This document shows positions 56,231 to 64,000 of a stretch of 64,000 nucleotides of DNA, one piece after another (position 1 is the first letter of the stretch; the number at the start of each line of letters is the position of its first letter). Where the stretch lies: assembly GCA_963971305.1 (NCBI GenBank), contig OZ020306.1:53666686-53730685 (forward strand). Direction: 5' to 3'. The position numbers were made by a program, and so were the translations under genes. The notes beneath the pieces were generated by a model. The model did no database searches. It was given only the letters and a program-made list of their open reading frames with translations, and was not told where the DNA came from. This DNA is from Arcuatula senhousia. Lineage: Eukaryota > Mollusca > Bivalvia > Mytilida > Mytilidae.

Positions 56231-56882
56231 GAAAGTTGTATTCAATAATGCCAGATCATTTCATGCTCATTCTCATGATATATCAGCTGAACCAAATATC
56301 TTGGATGCAGATATTGTTGGCATTGCTGAAACAAGATTGACCCAAAATGAAGAATGTTGTTTACCAGGGTTTAATGTTTTGACAAGAATTGATCAAAAGC
56401 AAACAGATCCAAGATATAGACCAGCTCATGGGTTAGCCCTGTTTGGCAAAAGTGACCAAAATGTTGTCAAAAAACATAGTTTTTCAAATTCAGAGATTGA
56501 ATTCATAACCACAGTGCTTTCAGGGTTAAAAGGGAAGATACAGGTTGTTGTAGTTTATAAAGCCCCTAGCTGTACTTTTCAAAGTTTCAAGCATATTCTT
56601 TTGTCTGAACTTCTGCCAGTTCTTGATGTGAATGCTACAAAGACTGTTATAATGGGAGACTTCAATTTTGATATACATGTATTGTCATCTAACCAAGGGT
56701 TCTTACAATTCATGCAAGATACATTTGAATGCAGACAGGTGATTTCAAAAGCAACGACAGTTAATAAAACAAAGTTGGAATTGATTTTTATTCGTGAAAG
56801 CAGAGAATCATGCATACACACTGATGTAATAGAAACATATTGGTCAGATCACTCAGTGGTATATGTTGCAATGGAACTGTAG
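56231..56882 (+). pseudogene. Helentron endonuclease domain (EEP/AP-type)
   Basis: Fused to the helicase C-terminus without a break is an endonuclease/exonuclease/phosphatase domain, the feature that separates Helentrons from canonical Helitrons. Visible motifs in order are VFNNARSF (Asn), DIVGIAETRL (Glu), VVVVYKAP, VIMGDFNFDI (Asp/Asn) and WSDHSVVYV (Asp/His). The stop is TAG at 56880-56882. This domain itself is intact, unlike the upstream regions. Confidence 0.92.
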
Positions 56883-56898
56883 AAAAGGTTTAAACCCG

Positions 56899-57117
56899 CA
56901 AAGATATTAAAATGTATCGCACTGCTCAGTTGCAGTGTGATGCATTGAGTGGTTTTGGCATAGTGAAGGGTTGCCACTCACATTTTAATCTTTGTTAAGC
57001 ATGCAGTGTCCTGGGGAGGGGAAGGGGGTTGAAACATATGATGTGCTTTTGACTTGTTTATAGTTATGAATTTCTTGTAAAGGGTGACTCCAACTCTACC
57101 ACTGCATGCTTAACAAA
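56899..57117. other. Cluster of nested inverted repeats after the Helentron stop
   Basis: CAAAGATATTAAAATGT (56899-56915) pairs with ACATTTTAATCTTTG (56980-56994) apart from a small bulge. It encloses hairpin CACTGC/GCAGTG (56920-56937) and hairpin GAGTGG/CCACTC (56947-56979), making a three-way junction. An 18-base perfect inverted repeat, TTTGTTAAGCATGCAGTG (56991-57008) with its complement at 57100-57117, follows and shares four bases with the first stem. Confidence 0.75.
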
Positions 57118-58900
57118 TGATATATATTTACAGTATTTGTAGGTTAATTGCAATTGTTTCTTTCCACTTTCCACTTGTATTTTGTACTTTGTTAATACTG
57201 TAAACATGACATTTTTTATGTTAACTTAATTCTATAAACATTGACATTTTAAGCTCCATTTATGAAAGTAGGGGGCATATAGTGTTCATGTCTGTTTGTT
57301 CGTCCTAAATGCTGCCAGATGGGGCATTGTGTCTTTTGGACATTCTTGTTTGTGTATTGATATTTTACAAGTTTTGATAAACTAACCATTTGCATTAGAA
57401 TACATATATTCTATATAATTTCCATGGGGTTAATTTTAGTTTTGTAAATTATAGGAAAATAACATCATGTGAAATACTTCCTTCTTACAGTAGATATTTT
57501 TTAATACAGCACATGCCATCATTTTATCAACATTTATAAATATCAACATATCTTTAATTTTTATTATTGTTAGTTGTCACAATTGAGAGACTTTTACATT
57601 ATGTTTTTTACTACTGGTTCAATTTATGTACCAGAATTTTATAATATCTATTTAATGAATATGTTTTAATTCCTTTTATAAATTTGTTATTGTATAAATA
57701 CATATGTAATCATGACATGATGATAAATAATACAGTAACTGTCAGATTTGCAAGATTTCATTCATTATTTTTAGTAATTGTTTTCAAGGACTTTGTTGGA
57801 AAATAAAATATTAATTGTATAACATAATAAGATGCATTCATGGTATCATGTATTATATAAGAAATATACAGAACAGGGTAGATCTAATAGAACATACTTG
57901 AATAATATGTTTGTTACCCTGATAATGAAAAAATATGACTAGATAAAACTAACCATGGTGCTCTTATATACCAATTCCAATTTCAAGTCCTTGCAACAGT
58001 TTCTAGGATGATGTATTTTGCAGATTTGATATGTATTTGAAAATCAAACAAGATAACTTCAAATAGTTGTATAAATTCTGAATCGATAAGTGCTGTGAGG
58101 ATATATAGATTCTACACGAACAATCTACACTGTTGACTATGGACACTTAAGTGTTGTTATTATGCAAAGTATAGTGATGATGAAACAATTAAGCCACTGA
58201 ATTAAGCCTTTGACTTCATTCTTCAACATACATTGATCATGGAACAATAAGTAATTCCAAAATTTGGTGCTATAGCTGCTCTACATATTACTTTGTGATG
58301 GTTGAACAATTATTCTAGAATATGGACTTTATTCTACTTGAAATGGACATTGGAACATTTATACTTTATATATGGAACTTTATTTTACTAATAACATTAA
58401 TTACTATATACTACGAAATATGGATCTATTTATTTGCAAATGGCATGAAATTTGTGTTTGTACAATCATGGAAGTAATATTGAGATATTACTTCCATGGT
58501 ACAATATACATAATATATATACTGTATAAAATGTTTGTATTTGTAGCATTAATTATATTCTTAAGGATTAAAAAAATGTTAATTTGAACTCAAAATGCAA
58601 GTGGAACTTGATTATGTTATCAACAAAAATTTAAAATTTTTATTTTAAACAAATGTTAAATGTAAAATTTAAATGAAAAATAAAATCATAAGGTTTGTTA
58701 GTTAGACATTTCCTCTTAGAGAAGTTGAAGTCATCTTGTATTGCTAAAACTTTTGCATACAATCACTTACACAAATTATTTCTGAGAAATTCTCACTAAT
58801 GTCACAGTCCACATCACATACATATAGGTTGGTCTAAGTTAAAATTTGTCCCAAATTTGGTTTTTTGGATATTGTAACATTTCATGTGTGTAAAAACAAA
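57118..58900. other. AT-rich region downstream of the Helentron, no gene
   Basis: A G-like scrap (GGGGGCATATAGTG with TTCGTCC) is at about 57270-57305. A perfect 14-bp stem CATGGAAGTAATAT tgag ATATTACTTCCATG lies at 58467-58498. Nothing else is recognised, and the Helentron 3' terminus, which should lie in this region, was not located. Confidence 0.45.
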
Positions 58901-60600
58901 AACAAAAATCTGGAAAATGTGGTTTCTTGATGGGAACTCAAAATATTTTTAAATCAGTACAAAAACTTGAGATGTTTCTATATATCAATCAAGTAAGAGC
59001 AGATCGAATGTTGAAGGAATTTTGTTCAGGGTTGAGATCATTGTTAGATGAATTAAAACTAAATACAAGAATTAATGAAACTTGGCATGTAGTAATGTTC
59101 TTTACAGGTGTTTTTCATGTTTTTGCTCTAAAGAATGAAAACTATTGCAGATAGAGAAAAGCTGTTGCCTGCTCAAACCTTCAGCTGATTGAGCTCAATT
59201 GGGTTCAAGATGTCAGATGACACCTTACAGGGGTTACAGCCCTTCAAAGGTCTAAAGCAGTGGGGTTTTTTTGTGTTTGTTTTTGTCATAAAGAATGAAA
59301 ATTACTGCAAATAGAGAAAAGCTGAGTGCTGGTTGTTTAAATCTTCAGCTTGTTATACTTGACAAAAATCTCCATTTTGTTGATAAAGTTTGATGACCCC
59401 TTATAAATTTAGAGCTTATGACCTTTTGAAGGTAACAACAGTTGTTTTTCTTATGTCTTTCCCTATAAAATGATAAGTACCTGCAGTTTATTAAGCTCTA
59501 CAAAAGTCCATTAGCTCTACAAAAGTCTCCATGGGTAAAAGTTGTCAGATGACCCTTTTAAGGTAATACATGTAGCTCAAAGAAGAGACTCATAGCTTAA
59601 GAACCAGGTGAGCGATTCAGGCTCCTGGGAGCCTCTTGTTTTCATGTTTTTGGCCTATAAAATGAAAACTATTACAGATAGAGAAAAGTTGTTGCTTGCT
59701 TAAATGTTCAGCTCATTTAGCTCTACAAAAGTCTCCATAGGGTCTAGTTGTCAGATGACCCCTTATAGGGGTTACAGCATCTAAAATAACGTTTTCTCAT
59801 ATTTTTGGCCTATGGAATGAAAACTATAGCAGATAGAGAAAAGCTGTTGCTTGCTTAAATGTTCAGCTCATTAAGCTCTACAAAAGTCTCCATAGGATCG
59901 AAGTTGTCAGATGATCCCTTATAGGGGTTATGGCCCCTAAAATGACTTTTTTCATGTTTTTGGCTTATAGAATGAAAACTATAGCAGATAGGGAAAAGCT
60001 GTTGCCTGCTTAAAAGTTCAGTTCATCTAGCTCTACAAAAGTTTACATAGGGTCAAAGTTGTCAGATGACTCCTTATAGGGGTTACGGCCCCTAAAATAA
60101 CGTTTTTTCATGTTTTTGGCCTACAGAATGAAAACTATTACAGATAGAGAAAAGTTGTTTCTTGCTTAAATGTTCAGCTCATTTAGCTCTACAAAAGTCT
60201 CCATAGGGTCGAAGTTGTCAGATGACCCCTTATAGGGGTTACAGCCCCTAAAATAACGTTTTTTTCATATTTTTCGCCTAGAGAGAAGCTGTTGCTTGCT
60301 TAAATGTTCAGCTCGTTAAGCTCTGCAAAAGTCTCCATAGGATCGAAGTTGTCAGATAACCCCTTATAGGGGTAACGGCCCCTAAAATAACGTTTTTTCA
60401 TGTTTTTGGCCTATAGAATTAAAACTATAGCAGATAGAGAAAAGCTGTTGCTTGCTTAAATGTTAAGTTCATTTAGCTCTACAAAAGTTTTCATAGGGTC
60501 GAAGTTGTCAGATAACCCCTTATAGTGGTTATGGTCCCTAAAATGTATAAGGTTGACTCAAGACCAGGTGAGCGATTCAGGCTCCTGGGAGCCTCTTGTT
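58901..60600 (+). mobile_element. Family A tandem units with two 3' ends
   Basis: About nine units of roughly 156 bp ('ttgcttgcttaaatgttcag', 'cagatgaccccttatagggg') run from about 59110 to 60560. Complete 3' ends (CAGGTGAGCG, GGCTCCtGGGAGCC, TCTTGTT) occur at 59605-59640 and 60565-60600, so one copy is nested in another. No A 5' hairpin is present on this side. Confidence 0.75.
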
Positions 60601-60732
60601 TGCAAATTACTCAAAAACCGAAACAGATATAAAAATTCTGGCTAGGGTAAAAGTGATCAGCACCTCAAGGTCTACCTGCCCAGAAATTTTCAAGAAGATC
60701 CAACAACTGATGTAGGAGTTATTGCCCTTTTT

Positions 60733-63288
60733 AGCTCACCTGGACCGAAGGTCCATGTGAGCTTTTGCCATCACTTGGCGTCCGTCGTCGTCTGTCGTCG
60801 TCGTCGTCTGTTAACAATTTTTATACGACCGCAAAATTTTTGCGATCGTATTATGTTATGGCGATGTCGTTGTCGGCGTTGTCGTCGTTGTCGTCGTCGT
60901 CGTTGTCGTCGTTGTCGTCTGTGGACACTTTGGTTTCCGTGCGATAACTTTAGTTGTAGATAACCAATTGCTATAAAATTTTGATATGATGTTTATTACC
61001 ACTAAAGGAAGGTTGGTATTGCATTTGGGGTTTCTGGCCCCTACCGTTTAAGAAAAAAGGGCCAATAGGGGCAAAAATGTGTATATTGACAAAACGTCTG
61101 TAGAATGTTTAATTTTCATCCAATTTTGATCATTCTTTTTTTATTGTATTCCTCAATAAATTCTGTCAACAAAATGTATCAACGGCTTTGATGTATCTTG
61201 TACCGTTACATTGCTACTGGGGGTCAAAAAGGGGCCACACCCAAAAAATTGACTTTTTTATTTGTGGTCCGATTTTCAAAATCTTTTTTTCATTGGAATC
61301 CTTGTGAAAATCCCTGCCTGCATTTTTCAATCAGATTTGCAATATCTCTTACCGTTCCTGAGAATTTAGGGGTCAAAGGGGCCAAAAATGCTGTTTTTAA
61401 AAGGTTGTCATTTAAACCAAAATTTAAGTTGTAGTGGGCCTGCCAATTTTTATGAAGTTTTAATATGATGATTAAATCCACTAAAGGAATGTTGGTTTTG
61501 TATTTTGGGTTTGTGGCCCCTTCTGTTTTAGAAAAAAAGGCCAAAAAGGGCTAAAACGGGTGTATTGACAAACCTGTTGTAGAATGTTTATCATTCATTC
61601 GATTTTGAAATTTTTTTTTATTGAATTCAACATTAAATTCTATCTACCTAATGTGTCAATGATTTTGATATGTATTTCACCATTACATTGCTACAGGGGG
61701 GCTAAAGACAGGCCACACCCTTAAAATCAACTTTTTTATTTGTGGTCCGATTTTCAAATTCCTTGTGAATATTTCTGCCTTATTCTTTAATCGGATTTGC
61801 AATATTTTACTGGTTTTGAGAAATTAGGGGTCAAAGGGCCAAAATTGTAAATTAATACATGTATATATAAATAAGGCGTTTGTATTAGATGTTGATGTAA
61901 ATATAAATGTGTCAAAAATGCATTTTAAGTCCACCACAGGATGCATGTGTCAAAAAGCTTTGTAAGTCCACCATGGGCTTCATGTGACCAAAGCAATGGA
62001 CTATCCATACTGGGCCTCAAACGTACAGGATTCAACTTGTTGCGGTCGTATCATGCTGCGCTCGGCGTAGCTTTTTATTCAAAAATCTTCTCCTCTGAAA
62101 CTACTGAACAGAATTCAATGAAACTTGGTACGATTGATCCTTAGGGTTGCCTGCACTTAAATTGTGTTTCGATTTTTGATTCGTCAAAAAACATGGCCGC
62201 CGTTACTAAAAATAAACCAGCGGGTCAGACTACTGTTTTTGGCTAGTAATTCAAAAGTATAAGAGATAGATGAAATATGATGCCACCCTACTGCATCAGG
62301 ATCAAAAGTTCTACAAAAGTTGCCATTTGGTCGAAGTTATCAGATGACCCATTATAGGGGTCACGGCCCCTTAAAGGTGAAAAATAGCATTTTTTCATGT
62401 TTTTGGCGTATAGAATGAAAACTATTGCAGATAGAGAAAAGCTGTTGCTTGCTTAAATGTTAAGCTCATTTAGCTCTGCAAAAGTCTCCATAGGGTCAAA
62501 GTTGACCCCTAATAGGGGTTACAGCCCCTTAAAGGCGAAAATAGTGTTTTTGGCCTGTAGAATGAAAACTATTGCAGCTAGAGAAAAGCTGTTGCTTGCT
62601 TAAATGTTCAGCTCATTTAGCTCTACAAAAGTCTCCATACATTCCAAGTTGTCAGATGACCCCTTATAGGGATTACACCCCCTTAAAGGCCAAAAATAGT
62701 GTTTTTGGCCTATAGAATGAAAACTATTGCAGATAGAGAAAAGCTGTTGCTTGCTTAAATGTTCAGCTCATTTAGCTCTACAAAAGTCTAAATAGGGCCG
62801 AAGTTGTCATATAACCCCTTAAAGGGGTTACAGCCCCTTAAATGCGAAAAATAGTGTTTTTGCCTTATAGAATGAAAACTATTGGAGATAGAGAATAGCT
62901 GTTGCTTGCTAAATGTTCAGCTCATTTAGCTCTACAAAAGTCTTCATAGGGTAGAAGTTGTGAAATGACCCCTTATAGGGCTACAGCCCCTTAAAGGCAA
63001 AAAATAGTGTATTTGGCCTACAGAATGAAAACTATTGCAGATAGAGAAAAGCTGTTGCTTGCTTAAATGTTAAGCTCATTTAGCTCTACAAAAGTCTTCA
63101 TAGGGTCGAAGTTGTCAGGTGACCCATATTGGGGTTACAGCCCCTAAATGGCGAATAATATGGTTATTGGCCTATAGATTGAAAACTATTGCAGATCGAG
63201 AAAAGCTGTTGCTTGCTTAAATGTTCAGCTTATTCAGCTCTACAAAGTTCTTCATAGGGTTGACATCAAGACCAGGGAGCCTCTTGTT
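60733..63288 (+). mobile_element. Family A element with a D element inside
   Basis: The 5' hairpin AGCTCACCTGGACC gaa GGTCCATGTGAGCT, a CGTCGTCTGTCGTC repeat, and the D insertion at 60833-62071 start it. A core follows with six units of about 155 bp (62403-63168), and a shortened 3' end (CAGGGAGCCTCTTGTT, missing the middle of the usual end) is at 63273-63288. The empty form of the site is at 17630-17634. The preceding 60601-60732 and following 63289-63804 are core of an older A copy. Confidence 0.82.
60833..62071 (+). mobile_element. Family D element, complete, about 1.24 kb
   Basis: The 5' hairpin ATACGACCGCAAAA tt TTTGCGATCGTAT is followed by a GTCGTCGTTGTCGTCG array and core units with 'actaaaggaaggttggtatt'. 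The 3' module contains 'gtccaccacaggatgcatgt', TACAGGATTCAAC, TTGCGGTCGTAT and hairpin GCTGCGCtcgGCGTAGC, ending at 62071. Arginine- and serine-rich frames in the array are artefacts of the repeat. Confidence 0.88.
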
Positions 63289-63804
63289 CTGAATTCTTTC
63301 AATTTTTTTTACTTATTTAGCACTATATCTTGAAAACAATACAAGATATTTCAAAAATTTAAATTGCATATGACTAAGCACATCAAAATCTACAAAAGTT
63401 GTAACAGAGTCAAAGTTGTAGGATCGTTCCTTTAGGAGTTATACCCCTTGGTGAATTGACCATTTACAGCTTTTTGTTCAGTTTTTCAAAAATATTCTTC
63501 TCTGAAACCGCTTGACCTAATGAAATGAAACTTAGTAGGGTTGTTCTGTAATATGTTGTCTACAAAATTGTCGTTCGAAATTTTGATTCGACAAAAAACA
63601 TGGCCACCATGGCTAAAAATAGGACATAAGGGTAAATTGCAGATTTTTGCAAATTGCTCAAAAATGGTAACAGATATTAAAATTCTGTTTGGGTAATAAT
63701 GATCAGCACATCAAGATCTACCTGCCCTGAAGTTTTGAAGATCTGACAATGTTTGTAGGAGTTATTGCCCTTTTTCTTGTTTTTTTTTCAAATTTGCTCT
63801 TTTT

Positions 63805-64000
63805 ATACGACCGCAAAATTTTTGCGATCGTATAATGTTATGGCGATGTCGTTGTCGTCGTCGTTGGCGTCGTCGTCGTCGTTGTCGTCGTCTGTGGACA
63901 CTTTGGTTTCCGTGCGATAACGTGCGTAAATATTGACCGAATGTTATGAAATTTTGATATGATGTTTGTTACCACTTAAGGAAGGTTGGTATTGTATTTG
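63805..64000 (+). mobile_element. Family D element, 5' part, cut by the window edge
   Basis: It has the same 5' hairpin as at 60833 and a GTCGTTGTCGTCG array, followed by 'tggacactttggtttccgtg' and D core. It continues beyond the window. Confidence 0.85.

Noticed and set aside
60757..60963. Arginine/serine-rich frames
   Set aside because: They arise from the CGT/GTC trinucleotide arrays at the 5' ends of A and D elements.

Overview
The window looks like nuclear DNA of a bivalve mollusc, most likely a mussel (Mytilus-like). This is inferred from AT-rich, intron-bearing sequence, from exons of an animal-type 5'-nucleotidase-like gene, from a mollusc-type Copia element and a Helentron, and from dispersed repeats of a style familiar from mussel genomes. 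There are no bacterial-type operons, rRNA genes or CRISPR arrays. Only two exons look like a host gene; nearly everything else is mobile or repetitive DNA, stacked several layers deep.

Repeat families are labelled here by their first bases. A = AGCTCACCTG, B = ATGTTCCCCAAAC, C = GTCTCGCCTGC, D = ATACGACCGCAA, E = ATACCCCGCCAC, F = ATGTCTCCCCTT, G = ATGCCCCGC, H = GGYCGGATTTC, I = TGTCCCCGCC. All follow one plan. A T-run is followed by the 5' motif, which (except perhaps in I) folds into an imperfect hairpin with the bases just after it. Then come a short-period repeat in most families (CGT, CCGTC, GGCGAC or CTT type), a core of roughly 150-180 bp tandem units, and the reverse complement of the 5' motif. 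Most families then have a small hairpin and a terminal CTTGTT-like end. This is the architecture of non-autonomous Helentrons (HINE/DINE-1-like elements). Four occupied/empty site pairs inside the window show insertion after TTTTT with no target duplication, as expected for Helentrons.

Layout: 1-4.9 kb, fragments of B and C, a tRNA-like SINE inside an inverted repeat, a hairpin minisatellite, a 272-bp direct duplication, a D remnant and a TTAA-flanked MITE. 4.9-10.5 kb, a C element with a decayed Copia retrotransposon inside it. 10.5-15.5 kb, retroelement tail, C, H and I elements, and a small foldback. 15.57-23.9 kb, two exons of a 5'-nucleotidase-like gene on the + strand, split by an 8-kb intron full of nested A, B, C and H elements. 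24-29.3 kb, an A element interrupted by a 2.75-kb Foldback-type transposon whose arms are CAATTGA-based satellite arrays in opposite orientation. 29.5-44 kb, nested A, C, D, E, G and H elements and a second MITE. 44-48.9 kb, sparse sequence with tandem family J and an F element. 48.9-56.9 kb, a decayed autonomous Helentron (cysteine-protease-like domain, charged repeat, Rep, PIF1 helicase, endonuclease) interrupted by an E element and a 5'-truncated retroelement tail. 56.9-64 kb, a branched inverted-repeat cluster, AT-rich sequence, then A and D elements to the edge.

The plausible functional link is that a Helentron protein set of the kind coded at 48.9-56.9 kb could mobilise families A-I. 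The termini of this coding copy could not be identified, so that link is inference.
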